A stretch of DNA of 64,000 bases from the NCBI GenBank assembly GCA_961205875.1, contig OY540810.1:15996001-16060000 (forward strand), written 5' to 3'. The translations under genes were made by a program, and so were the position numbers. The stretch is from Sialis fuliginosa. Its lineage: Eukaryota; Arthropoda; Insecta; Megaloptera; Sialidae. This document shows positions 1-13,000 of this stretch, piece after piece. The notes beneath the pieces are model-generated. The model ran no database searches and was not told the DNA's origin. It worked only from the letters and a program-made list of their open reading frames with translations. Numbering within the stretch: position 1 is the stretch's first letter; each line of letters begins with the position of its first letter.

Positions 1-425
1 TTAATTAATTAATTAATAATGTATAAATCAATTATATATTTTACAATAAACTATATATTTTACACTAGAAATACATGGCACATTTAGAATTCGGGAGTTG
101 CAGAGTTCAAGTATGTTATTTGTACTAGTGTGCCTTTATATTTTTTTCAGACTTTGCACAAGCATTCTAATCTATGTTAAATACAATTTTTTTAATAAAA
201 AATATCTAAAATTAATAGCCTTATTTTTTATAAGCAACCCTGTCTGTAATAATATTATAACAATTCCAATTCACTTATTAATAATATCTTTTCATTTCAA
301 ATCAATATAACATAATATACATATAAATATTATTATTAATAGATTGAACATATGAATCATTCTGAAATTGTATTTGTTTTATAAACATTATTATAAATAA
401 TGTAAATCGTATGTCCAATCCACTA
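1..425. other. AT-rich flank without recognisable feature
   Basis: A TTAA tandem opens the window. The rest is AT-rich non-coding sequence with only short chance open frames. Confidence 0.6.
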
Positions 426-665
426 ATATACAGGTTGTCCTTTTTAAATAACGCATTTTTGTATCTCAAAAATCATGTTTTATAAAAAAAAACTTAAAAC
501 AAAAATTATGTTTAGGAGGTCACATGACTTTTTGATAGATTCTTCTTCAATTTAAAAAAATAATAGTTAATATTTATTATATACTTTAATTTTTGCAGTT
601 ACACAACCTAAAATGCATACTGAATTTCGTAGATAGCATACACGCACCCAAGTCCAGATAGAGAG

Positions 666-681
666 GGGGGGGGGGGGGGGT
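666..681. repeat. G homopolymer tract
   Basis: An uninterrupted run of G follows GAGA in otherwise AT-rich DNA. It is prone to length error and to polymorphism. Confidence 0.85.
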
Positions 682-868
682 AGGAGGGCCATATAGCCCG
701 GGCACCCTGAAAATTATTTATATTTTATATAAATATTTATAATTTACATTACATTTGCCAATTATTCTTAGAATATTTTTGAGTTTACCCGTTTCTATTG
801 CTTCCGCTGAAAGAAGCTTAAGTACTCTGAAATTTTTTTAACAGACCGGCAATGTCTCACATCAGGAA

Positions 869-1062
869 AGACCAAAGCATTTTACAGAAACGATGTCCGT
901 CAGTGCTTCGACCTTGCAAATCTATTATATGCAATTCAATAAAAACAGAAACGCCGCTGCGTTTCGACGCAGCTAAAATGCCACTTGTATTGAATCACAT
1001 ATAATAGATTTGCAAGGTCGAAGCGCTGACGACACCGTTTCTATAAAGTGCCAAGGCTTAAA
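869..1062. mobile_element. small palindromic MITE, copy 1
   Basis: Two arms of about 75 bp (about 869-943 and 990-1062) are inverted copies, including CTTCGACCTTGCAAATCTAT. The central loop carries GTTTCGACGCAGC. A related copy lies at 62026-62186 with the same CCTTGGCACTTTAT termini. Confidence 0.75.
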
Positions 1063-1772
1063 TGGTTTGTCAATCCTGAATATAATTTGTGGCTATGCAC
1101 GAAAAGTTGATTTTTCAAAAATCATTAAAGAATTTGTAAATTCTAAAACGCGCAAAGTATATTTAAATTAATTTGATATTATTTTTTATTATTTATAATA
1201 ATTAAAAATAAAATAGATATCTTCTTTGATTTTATATTAAACTCAATAAAATAAGTAGTAAATAAGTCAATTTTTAAAATTTATTTCTTGTTAATTTTAG
1301 ATGTTACTTCACAAATCTAATTTTATATTTTTTCTTTCCTTGTTTTAATTTTTATTATTTCAATAATTGAAGTTGAAGTTTTTATTTATTTTTTGAATAT
1401 TTATTTATTATATTATATTTTTATAAAATTTCCTTACGCTCGCAAAATGGGGGAGAGGTATAAATATTGTTTGGCCCGGACCGTTTATACTACCTACAAA
1501 ATTCAGTGAGCATTTTTACTCGGGTGTAACTCAGAAACGTGTTGATAAAAATAAAATGTAACCACTATTTTGCAACTGCTGTAAAATCAGCTACAATAAT
1601 CTGTAATAAAAATTAAATACCATCTTACTTCTCCCAATCTGACCTAAAAAGTATTTTATTCAAAGCTTAACTATGAGCGTAGTTTAAAATAGAACAACCT
1701 GTATTATTCAAATTTCTCAACTTATACAATTTAATATAATTTTTTTTACTAACTAATGAACATATACACTAA

Positions 1773-2669
1773 TATACAGGGTGGGGCATTTTTAAAGTGT
1801 TACAGTTGATTATCTCAGAACCATCGCATATTTGAAAAAAAAGTTTCAACCAAAAAATGTTTGGTTGTAAGGGGGTAATCGAATAGTAATATTTATTTGC
1901 TATTTTAACGTGACCTTCAAGGATATTTGAAGGTCAACATCATTTTTTTAAATAGGAACCTATAGTTTTTATTTAGTAATCTTATTCTACGTAAAAAAAC
2001 ACGAATCTTTCATTGAAAACTTTTTTTTGAACAACCCAAGCTTTCCTAAATATCTAACAAAATAATTCGAGATTTTGAGCTTTCAAGAATTTTTTTCTCA
2101 GAAACCATAAGCTTTAGAAAAAAAGTACAACATACAAAAAATGTTTATTTTGGTTTAATGAAACTTTGAGAATTATTCTAGAATTTTTTTAACATTCCGT
2201 ACTTTTTTTTGTTTTTGCTAAAATAAAATAAATAGAAAAAGTTTTAAAAAGTTTTTTAAATTTTTTAAATAATTCTCCAAGCTTTATTAGACCAAAATAA
2301 ATATTTGTGTATCTTGTAGTTTTTTTCTAAAGTTTGTGGTTTCTGAGTAAAAAATTCTTGAAAGTTAAAAATTTCGAATTATTTTGTTAGATACATTGGA
2401 AAGCTTGGGTTGTTCAAAAAAAAGTTTTCAATGAAAGATTCGTGTTTTTTCACGTAGAATAAGATTACTAAATAAAAACTATAGGTTTCTATTTAAAAAA
2501 ATGATGTTAACCTTCAAATATCCTTGAAGGTCACATTAAAATAGCAAATAAATATTACTATTCGATTACCCCCTTACAACCAAACATTTTTTAGTTGAAA
2601 CATTTTTTTCAAATATGCGATGGTTCTGAGATAAACAACTGTAACACTTTAAATGCCCCACCCTGTATA
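1773..2669. mobile_element. foldback element, TATACAGGGTGGGG termini, full copy
   Basis: The whole 897 bp reads as one long inverted repeat: TACAGGGTGGGGCATT at the left end is mirrored by AATGCCCCACCCTGTA at the right, and the arms match almost to the centre near 2215. It is bounded by TA on both sides. No open frame is present. A shortened relative lies at 16243-16586. Confidence 0.88.
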
Positions 2670-3061
2670 GGAATAAAGTAAAATTTTCCATTTTTCAATA
2701 AATAATTTATAACGTATTTCTTCTATATTACTTACTTATACATTATTTATTATGTTCATAAATAATTAATGAGTAACTAGTATTATAAGAAAAACGGTAT
2801 CAACTGATCAATAATAACTATATTTACGATAATCTACTTAAATTAATAAAAAAAATAATTAGCCTGTCAACAATCATTTACGTCAAAATTTCTTATAGTC
2901 ATTCAAGTCAATTTTGATAGTGCATACTTATAATACATAGAATTACAACGATTTAAATTCATTTAAGATACATACAAACTATGTAAATCATAGGCGGCTT
3001 TAACTCCCATCTCCCGCCACAAACCCAGGATTATTCGATAAGTCAGGTCCCATTATTATTA
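2670..3061. other. AT-rich flank without recognisable feature
   Basis: Non-coding sequence between two mobile elements; nothing further was recognised. Confidence 0.5.
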
Positions 3062-3069
3062 TTTATTAT

Positions 3070-3573
3070 TAGAGATTGGAAAAATAGTTTTTCAACTATT
3101 TATGTAAATGTAACTATTGTAATTTTTATTTCAGAAAACTGGTTGAACCCAATTTGAAATCAACTATTTGCAACTATTTTACCTTTCCAACTATTTTAAA
3201 ACTATTTGCCTTTTTTTTATTCAACGTTAAATAATACATAATTTACAAATACATTTTGTCTATTATACAGATATTTATGTTGTGTTTTTACATATTTATT
3301 TGTTTTTCCTTTTTTTTTTAGCTTCTAGAATCGCATAACATGTTTTCCTCGAAAATTTCAGATTTGACACTTTTTACTAATTAATGTGTCACTAATTATT
3401 GATTAAATCGAAAAAAAATTTATTATTGTAAAAAAATTTGTAACTATTTCACAACTATTTTGATTAAAAAAAACTATTTGCCAACTATTTTACAGAAAAA
3501 AAATCAACTATATAGTAACTATTTCATTAAAAATAACAACTATATAACTAATAAACTATATTTCCAATCTCTA
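3070..3573. mobile_element. hAT-like MITE with 8-bp target duplication
   Basis: The termini TAGAGATTGGAAA and TTTCCAATCTCTA are inverted copies. TTTATTAT flanks the element directly at 3062-3069 and 3574-3581, an exact 8-bp duplication as hAT transposases make. The interior repeats AACTATTT motifs. It lies 344 bp past the white stop codon, so it may fall in the 3' UTR. Confidence 0.85.
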
Positions 3574-3917
3574 TTTATTATGTAGCAGACACAATACAAC
3601 GGTAGACTCTTTGAAGAGATTTATGCAATAAAAAAAGAACTTTTTTTTTTTTTTAATTTTATCAGTTTTTCTCTATTGGTCTTGATTAACGAGATTATCT
3701 TGATAAATTAAATAATGTATATTGACAAAATTGAGTGGGAGGGGGAATGGTTGATCTTTCCACTAACCCCCATGGGTGCTCCACTGCCTACTTACATACA
3801 TCTAAAACTTTACGTTCGCTTTATCTCGATTTTTTTTATAAAAAATATAAAAGCTGAATGGGTAAAACCGACTGTATTTTCGTTGTAAATCTATTGTACG
3901 TAGAATTTTAAAAATAC
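3574..3917 (-). other. region just downstream of white; probable 3' UTR
   Basis: This stretch follows the stop codon on the minus strand. A minus-strand ATTAAA at about 3657-3652 and an AATAAA at about 3579-3574 are possible polyadenylation signals. In such AT-rich sequence neither can be called with confidence. A GGGGGAATGGTTGATC patch at about 3740 resembles a worn hAT end. Confidence 0.3.
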
Positions 3918-4019
3918 TTATTCCTTTCGTAATGTACGTGAAAGTAAAAATAAATAAGCCAAGAGTCTGAAACCGAGTATTAAACCAAGTAGACTCAATA
4001 TGTCCATTGAAAAATCTTC
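3918..4019 (-). CDS. white: white coding exon 11 (last, helix 6 and stop)
   Basis: This exon encodes residues 679-711: [12 protein letters not shown], then [14 protein letters not shown] (helix 6), then the basic tail SRTLRKE and TAA. The acceptor has a good pyrimidine tract (TTATTCTCTTGCAG) and phase 0 matches exon 10. The C-terminus aligns in length and pattern with Drosophila White, which ends in ARRKE. Only 102 bases long, it is missed by length-filtered gene finding. A hAT-like element occupies 4296-7065 between it and exon 10. Confidence 0.92.
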   Translation of the reverse strand, partial: EDFSMDILSLLGLILGFRLLAYLFLLSRTLRKE

Positions 4020-7000
4020 CTGCAAGAGAATAATAAAATTAATAACAAATTCAGATATCCCCCGTATAACATGGTGTTTGCACAGCATAGTTTTTCTCTT
4101 TTCGAAATTTTTTAAATTCGTTATACTTACATCAATTCAGATTAGTCATTCTACAAATGTTTATTATATTATTGACATTAGGGCATTAGAAAACTAATAT
4201 TTGTAATACAAATTTGAAACCTCTAATTCAAGTAATATTTCGAAGAAATGCAATGTATAGATCTATAAAATCAAGATGCAGAAAATGTACCTATATAGAG
4301 ATGTACCGGAATCCCGGTCCGCCCGGAATTTACGGTTCAATTCCGGTTCCGGTTCCGATCTAAACTAGTAAATTCCTGCCGGATTTTCCGGAATTTTTAA
4401 ATTTTATTACTGCTTTCTACTAAGATTTTCATAGATAATATACGTTGTATTTGCTTAAAAAATCAAACATATGTAAATAATTATGATATAACATTTTATT
4501 AGCAAAAATTTTAATGGAAACAATCATTTAATAACACAAATGCCGTTTTTTTTAACATTTTGTGCAGCAAAAGTATGATTGTAATTATAACATTAATTGA
4601 CCTTAAAAAAATAAGTAATTTTTTTATAATGATATATTAACAAAAATGTCATTATATTACGGGCATTGAACTGTTATTATACAGGCTCATATCAGGTGGA
4701 ACAAATTTTAACAGTTGATCAAGAAAAAAAGTTCATAAACATTTTGTCTAAAATTAGGTTTTATTTAATATTTTGAGAACCCATTGTGAAACAGTTATAA
4801 AATTTTAAAATCGGTTTAGTATTAAACATGTATTAATACTAAAGCGAATATAAAAAGAAAGATCGAGTGAAAATTTTGAAATCGTAGAACAATTTTTCTT
4901 TAAAATATGATCACAAAGCTTTTCGTATTTTCAATAATAAAACAACTCATAACAAAGATACAGCGCATTTTATTTATCTATCTATATCTATATATATAAA
5001 AATGAATGTTCATTTGTGTGTGGCTTATAGACTCCGGAATTACTGAACCGATTTCAATGCGGTTTTCACCAATAGTCAGATAATTTTTACGAGCAATATC
5101 GTGGATAATAATATTTTATGAAAATCTAAGATTTAACATCAAATGATTAAACAGAATCTTTTGCACAGCGTCTTTTGTTTCTATGATGTCAGAACATAGA
5201 ACAGTCATTTATATAAAAACACAGTAGCTATGGAATATAAGACGCTGAAAACAATTACTATATGTAAATGTCAATTTGAATGAAAAAAACACGCATTTTA
5301 CAATATAAATGAAGAAATTAAGTGTAATATAAATAAGTGAATTGTTAAAAATCAAAATAAATAAAGTATAATATAAATAAGTGGCTTTTCACAAATCAAA
5401 ATAGAAAAAAAATATAGTGTAATATAAATAAGTGAATTTTCTTAAATCAAAATAAAGAACTTCCAAGAAAGGTAACCTATTTATTTATTTTTGATTTTCA
5501 TACAAATTCTAAGACAAGACCAGGTGTTTCCTGGGAGTTCGAAAATATAATTTTACGCGATTTTTTCAATAATTACTGAAAGGATTTTATTCCAGTTTTC
5601 ACTAATGGATAGGTTAAGTTTTGGTGTATAATTTGTGGATATTTTGTGTAAATTTCATGAAGCCGGAAAAAAAATTCGTGGTGAACCGTGTATTGTTAGC
5701 ATGTTGGGTGGGTATGTTGGGTGAGCATGTTGGGTGAGCATGTTTGGTGAGCATGTTGGGTGGGCATGTCGGGTGGGCATGATTACTTTATGTTTAATTA
5801 AATTAATATCCCCGGGTAACACCGGGCCAATGCGCTAGTTATTGAATAAAAATCACAATTGCCATGGAAAACTAAAATATTTTTGTTAGTCGAGGCATCA
5901 GCCAAAACTACAACAATCACTCGAGTGCAATATTAAAAAGTCAAGTAAGCTTTGGAAAAAAGAATGGTTGATGTTTAAAATTTTTATATTTATTAAAATT
6001 CGTTGCTTATTTTGTTAATGTGTAACAGCAATGCTGGCTTTAGGGAGGGAGACTGGGCGACTGCTCGGGGTGCCAGTTCAGAAAGGGCGGCAGATGGCCA
6101 CATGGAGAAAAATGATTTTTTTTAGGAAAAAAATTAAGAACAAAAAAAATAGATATAACTCAATGGGCCCACTGTTCGTACTGGGCCCATATATCCCTGG
6201 TCTAAATAATCATTGGTTGATACTGGAAATCAATAACACGTATAATATTAAACCGGGTGTCAAAAAGTACTGTATCACAATGGGTTCTCAAAATATTAAA
6301 TAAAAACTAATTTGAGACAAAATCTTTGAGAGTCTGTAGCTCCTTCACGAAGAGTTTCCGGAAACATGTTTATATGAATTTTTTTTATAATAAACTGTTC
6401 AAGTTTGTTCCACATGATATGACTCTCTCTGTATATCAAAAAAAAATTAAATTTCCCATTGTTCTGGTGTAAAAATAAGACTTGTTCTGAATTTTTTAAT
6501 AATACCGTAGCCCTAAATATGTTTTCTTCAAGAACGATCTGAACTTAGCTAATAGTATTATGATAATGCAGTATTGTTTATGATACATGCACTATAATAG
6601 TAATGTATTGGTGCTTTTATTTCGAGTAGTAGGCATTCTTTTATTTGTAAAAATTTATACAATCTTCTCTATTGTGAAAATGTCTAGATGCTGTTTGTGA
6701 TTTATCAGATTTATAATTTGACACTAGAAATTTAATTAGATTCGATCAAGAAGAACGTATGATATGCAAACAATTTAAAACAATCGATCTTACGAAGCTG
6801 GAAAAATTACAAGATCTTTAAAAAATAATATTTTTTATAATATATATACCTACCTAATGTAGGACTCTACGCTTCTACTATTTAAGAAATACCATATAAA
6901 ATATTAATTTAAGAAAAAAACCATAAATAGTTATATTGTTTTAATTATTATTAATTAAAATAAAATGTTTTTAAAACAATTTCGGTTCCTGCTGGATTTT

Positions 7001-10000
7001 TTTTGTGAATTCCGGCGATTCTGGTACCGCTCCGAATTGAAAATTCCAGTTTCGGTACACCCCTATACCTATACCTTTTTTTTTAAATCAGCTAAACTGC
7101 TAATGTATGTTTATTCATTTTTTTAATCACATATAACAGAAAAAACACTTTAAAAATGTTGAAAGATGTTATCTTTGTAAACGTACTTATATCAATTTTA
7201 TTTCAATTTACGAGTAATTTGAATATAATTTAAATATATTCTGAATTAAATCAATACAAATATATATTTTATGATTATTGAAAGTCAATAAAATACAACG
7301 AAATTTTAAATAGCACATCAAGTTTTACAGTTAATTGCGTGATTCGTGAAATTTCTCGGAAAATTAATACGAAAATCAGGAGTAAGCACAAATTAGGTAA
7401 ATAACTAACAAAATATTATAAAAGACTCCATTCAAAATTCTGAAATAATTCACCATCTGTGATCAAAGATATCGTCAAAATAAAACCAATAAAAACTTTG
7501 CAAAGGATTACATTCGCAATGCTAAAATATATTGATTTGGGTTTACTCTTCACGTTTTTTTATTTTTCCGAGAAATACCTTAAATTTAGAAAAAAAAAAT
7601 TACCACGTAAGTTTCCAATGATTAAGATGATTAATATTTTTGTAACAAACTTACCTCTGCAAAATTTAGCGTCTCCAGCACGACATGCCCGTCTTTAGGA
7701 CACGACGAGTTAAATCTGGTACAGACGATGTCAGTGACTCCTTCCCATTGGTTGATCAGAAGCGCTTCGTTACCGTACCGGAACCAAGACAAGTACGAGA
7801 GCCATTTGAAGTAAATAGGAACCGACCTGTATCGAAATTGTGAATAGATTTCATTCGTTTTAAAAAGTTTGGCTACCAAAACCACAATAGCTAAATCGAT
7901 CTTAAATTCATACAATATATTCAAAATTCTTATGAGATTCCGTTTAATTTTCAAAATTTTCCTCTGTCCCATTTTAAAGTGATTCAAAATTAAAGTTGAA
8001 TTCATATTATAGGTTCTTAAAAACTTAAAACCATATATACAGTCAGTTAACCGATTTGCATACAGAACAATAAAAGAAGAGCATATAGAAACATGGTTTT
8101 TTGATTGTTTAAATGTTACTTAAATGTGTACTTTATATGGGCTGCCATGGCGACATAACCACAGTAACCGACAATCGTAAACTAACATTTGCCGCACTTC
8201 CTAACTCCGATCCCACCAATTCGGCCGGGCACACGTAGAAGTGAGCGCAAGCGTACTTTTCGGACAGTGTTGCCGGGCCCGCAAGTTTTTGTTTTCTGGC
8301 AATGTTAACTGACTAATTATGTATATAATGTAAAACTTTAATGAATTATCATACACAAAAATTTAGTTTTGTTAAATTTTCGATCTACATTGATTAACAT
8401 AGATCTACGGAGATCTCGTACTTCTAAATTTTGAAAAAATAGATCTATACAGTTTTCATTTGATCTAGGTAGATTTAAGAAACAAATATAGCCGTATTCT
8501 AAATATCAACGAAGATCTAAATTTCAATTGCATGGAAAACAAAATGATTACTGCAAAAATTGTCTAATAGGGGGAATGCAGACAAATAATGAGATTGATT
8601 TTTCACAACTAGATTATAAAATTAAGTATACCATCAAATTACTCGATTGGGTGGGGAAAGGGAGTGCCTATTTTTCTCCCCCTCTCCCCACCCCCCTGCG
8701 GACGCCATGTGCCTAGTAGCGATTTAAAAGGAAGTTCATATTTTTATAAAGAAACCTTTCTTATTATAATAACAAATATACAATATCACTTTATTGGGAT
8801 GAGGAAATGCTATAGATATCGACTTACCCTGAGTTGAGGAAGAAGCCCCCGAAGAGCAGGAAGGGGATGATTATCGGCGGGCCGATCGACAGCGCCATCG
8901 ACACGCTCGTACTCATGCAGGAAATCAGGTAGCCTGAAACGGAAGCTATGCCTTATTACGACTTCTCACCCGTGTCACAGGTGATCTGATGGTGACGTTT
9001 ATTAATTATAGAGTATCAGGTGTCTATTCATTTGTTTAGGGTGTGAAATGTGTATATTGGATCGATTACAGATCACCAGAGCTGGACTGGCCCGACGACA
9101 AGGTTAAAGTACATTTTAAATAAAATTAAAAACAATAAATTAAATCTGCCGACTATTTGGACTACATTTTACAGTAATGTATCTACCCACACAAAGCTCT
9201 TTTTAAAACATCAACGTTTTTGACGGGGACAAAGAAAAATACATTTCCGATTTTGTTACATTTATTTTTATTAGAAAAATTTAATTTGGCGTTTGGTTTG
9301 TTAATTAGGTACATCTTCTAATAAGATCTTTAAAACATTGTATTATAATCATGTTTATAATCATTCTCTCTTCAACCAAACCGAAAACATTTTTTTGTTA
9401 ATAGTGTTTTTGTAAATTTAATAGTTACTTGCGACCCGTCCACAGATTCGTCCATATTCGTTTTAGTAGTTAATATTAAAAACAAATCAATGACCTAATT
9501 AAACAAACAAAAAACTATCGACAAATATAACGACATACTCATAAATGTAATTAAATAGTTAATTAACAACGTTGAGTCTACGGGTATTGTAATCGTAATT
9601 TTCTTATCAAGCAATTTCACATAAATGAATATGTTTTTTTTAAATAACCTAACAATGCTTGTTTAAGAATTCAAAAAGAAATAATTACAAACAAATGGTA
9701 AACGTGGTATTGCAATGTAAACAACCGGTATCGTTTTAATTTTATATTAAAATACCAATACAGGTAAGTATAAATTATTATTATTCTTAACTGTACTACC
9801 ACGTCCTCGTAGCTTCGCACACAGTTTTTTTGTTAAAAATTATTATTTTTTCATTTTTATATATTTTATATGTATATATGTATGTATTTATTATATATGA
9901 GGCGTTTATTTTGAAAGTGGCCCAAGTCCACTTATGTTTAAACTGAGATATTTAAAGGTTTGCGTTTCAATAAAATTAAAAATATACGTGTAAGATATCA

Positions 10001-13000
10001 ATGTGCCACATTGATTAAGTGTTTCTAAGAGAGTTAAATTTACAACTACTATTAAAATAACCCCAAATATTAAATGAATAATATGTGTTTTTTACCACAA
10101 ATGGACTTAGGCCACTTTCAAAATTAACAATTACATTTGTTATAAATTGAAAAGAACTCAAGTCCATTTGTTGTAACATAAAATGCTTCAAATTGAAAAA
10201 AAAACATTCACTTTAATTTATATTATTTCTTTATAACTCTTAAAAAATGTATACAATTCAGGAAATCTAAGTATGTATACAGGTTGATTTTTTAATCTTG
10301 AGATTATTAATATATGGAAAACTGTGAGATTAGTTTAAGTGTATAGGGAAAACTATGGATTTTTAGGGAAAATATTTGGTACAAAAGTTTCAAGATTTAG
10401 AGGGACAAAATCAATGGAAGTAACAATTTTGACCTTGAGTGGAGGTTTGAAGGTCATTTTGGGATCAGCAAATTTTTTTCAAACGAAACCTATTTATTTA
10501 TTTTTAAATTCGTATTTTGCAGAAAAAAAGAAACAACTTTTGTCTGAAAAAATTTATAAAATTTTTAATTTTAACATTTTTTTTTTATTTTGTTACCTAC
10601 ATCAAAAAAAAATTTTTTTGATTTAAAAAATTATGAAATTATAAAAAAAATATTTTTTTAAACTGCATTTTTTCTTAAACATCTAAGATAATAATTTCAA
10701 AAATTTTGGTTACAAAAAAAATTTTTTGATAAAAAAAAAAAAAAAAAAATAAAAAAAATAAAAAATAAATAACTAAGTTTCCATTTATAAAAAATTGGTT
10801 GACCCTAAAATGACCTTAAAACCTCCACTCAAGGTCAAAATTATTACCTTCATTAGGTTTGCCCAGCTAAATCCTAAAACTTTTGTACCCAACATTTTCC
10901 GTAAAAAGGTTTAGTTTTCCAGCCATTGTGATAAATTAACAACATTATCAATACTGAAGTGGACTTAGGCCACTTTCAAAATAAAGTTTTTAACTTTAAA
11001 TTAAGTGTGAAAATTAACATGTTCAAAAAAAAATTTTTTTTTAATATATTTAATCAAAAATTGTTTTTTATGATAGATTACTTCTAATAATAATTCTACA
11101 CGTTACTATAGTTAGCTAAAAAAAAGTGGAAAATGGACTTAGGCCACTTTCAAAATAAACGCCTCATATACATTTTTTTTATATCGATTAACATTTTCAT
11201 ATGTATGCAATGTTTTTAAAATGTAACTGACAATTGTTATATAGCCTAAACTATTTTTAGATCGACTTTTAAACTGTGAAAGTCACATCGCAATCGGTTC
11301 AGTAGTTTTTCGAATTAAGTCAGTACAAAAAAACAAACTTGCTAAAAAAAAACGACATAAAGACATAGAGCCTTCAGATTTATATGTTAGTACTGAATGA
11401 TTATAAAAATAAAGAAAAATGAACTTAAAAAATATCTGTCATGGGAGCCACGGGACTATCTTATACGTAATACTAAGAATGAACAATGTACGTGTATCTA
11501 ATTTTATTAAAAACTATTTCTGACAAACTAATAAAAGATAGAATAAAATAAATGGTACATAAATTAAAGATAATAATATTCTTAACATGTATCAAATATA
11601 TTTTTTAAACGTTATTATTTAACCGGAAATGGATGTTTACTCTTGATAATTTTGGAATTTTCTAATTATTTTTGAAATCGTGCAAATAAGTTAAATATGT
11701 TTGAGATAAAAATTGTCGAGTATGTTATTATCTATAATGTATGTTCCACTCATTTTTTCCATTATTTATTGTTTAGCCAGAAAGATTTTTTTTAAATAAT
11801 TAATATAATTAGAATTACCTACACTGTTCACTCTCCGTATTACATATAAGAAAGTACCATAAGACATTATATTATTATTTATATAAATATTTCTTCTGTT
11901 ATTTGAAATATAATTGTACACCCCAAACAGGCTCTATTTTGTAAAATTTTTAATTATTTTTTAAAAAATTGTTTTTTTGAAAAAAAAATGAATAGAACAT
12001 AAATGGTAATGATATTACCTACTTAACTTGACCATGTTTCTCTAAAATTAACATCAGTAAACATCCGTATCCGGTTAAACCATCATATTCAAAAATAGAA
12101 GATTTTCTTCCCAGACAAAAATTAATATTGAATATAAAATTTCACCCATTTACGATTTGTCGTATTTGAGTTACAGCATCTACAGACAGACCGACAGACA
12201 TCATGGTGAAAATAATCAGAATGGATTCAGGGAAGGTCAAAATAGATAATTCCATCAAAATCCGGATTTCAAAAAAAATCGGCTTTACTATACTTATACC
12301 TACTATATGTATGTATATTTCATATACATATGTTAGGTATAAGAAAGTAAAAACTCATATATCGATTGATTGCAATCGATACATTTTAAACAATATTTAA
12401 TTCAACGCAACCGCATTAATGAAATGTGTAGGGTAACAAGGCGATCTCTGTAACATAATCGCAAGTTGTCCGGTCAATAAAAATCGTTTATAAAAAAGTA
12501 TCGAATTTCTTTGGACGTGGTGCCCATGCCGTAATATGACATCCACACCGCGCGCGGGGTCTGAAACAGACACCTTGTGAGCACCAGCCATAGTAATTAC
12601 ATATACAAGAATGCAGACATTGACTATATATATCTTTGTACGGTTCTGCGGTTACGCATTTTTTATTTATTCGTTACATTTTTCGGTTTTACATTTATAA
12701 TTTTATTTTCAGCACACAGATTTAGTTTGCAAAATAAAAACGACGCAATTTGTTTCAGAATGTTTTATCAACGCCTTAGCAATAGACAAATGCATTGTGG
12801 CTTCATGTTTACCTTAGTAGGTACTTGGCAATTCAAAACATATTTCACAATTTTTGAGACAAAATAACAGTGTGCGGTGTAGGGATCTTGAAAACTATCA
12901 GAGATAGAGGTTAGATTAAATGATATTTTAAATACATATTCTTTAATTTTCAGAAAACCCATATACGTATTTATTATTAGATAATAAAAATAGAACGTGA

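Larger units (their letters stand above)
427..1705. mobile_element. MITE-like element with TATACAGG termini (nested MITE inside)
   Basis: The left end reads ATACAGGTTGTCCTTTTTAA and the right end is its approximate inverse (TTTAAAATAGAACAACCTGTA), both beside TA. No coding capacity is seen. It contains a G-homopolymer at about 666-681 and a separate palindromic MITE at about 869-1062. Confidence 0.55.
4678..6435. mobile_element. TATACAG foldback element nested in the hAT-like element
   Basis: The left arm starts TATACAGGCTCATATCA and the right arm ends TGATATGACTCTCTCTGTATA; the arms continue through GGTGGAACAAA and TTTGAGAACCCATTGTG. Related copies without the Helitron are at about 27300-27816 and 58345-58830. 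Confidence 0.75.
4296..7065. mobile_element. hAT-like element, non-autonomous, with nested insertions
   Basis: The left end TAGAGATGTACCGGAA and right end TTTCGGTACACCCCTA are imperfect inverted repeats followed inward by GGAATT-rich subterminal repeats. TACCTATA flanks both sides (4288-4295 and 7066-7073), an exact 8-bp duplication. No transposase was recognised. The interior is interrupted by a foldback element (4678-6435) that itself holds a Helitron-like element. It fills most of white intron 10. Confidence 0.88.

Noticed and set aside
7827..8005. Apparent N-terminal extension of white exon 10 beginning with a Met ([10 protein letters not shown]...)
   Set aside because: Homology to White starts exactly at the CAG acceptor at 7827-7829; the upstream part is open by chance in intron 9.
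8160..8290. GC-rich patch in intron 9 considered as an additional white exon
   Set aside because: No frame gives White-like residues, exons 9 and 10 already join in phase, and the patch lies between possible MITE ends.
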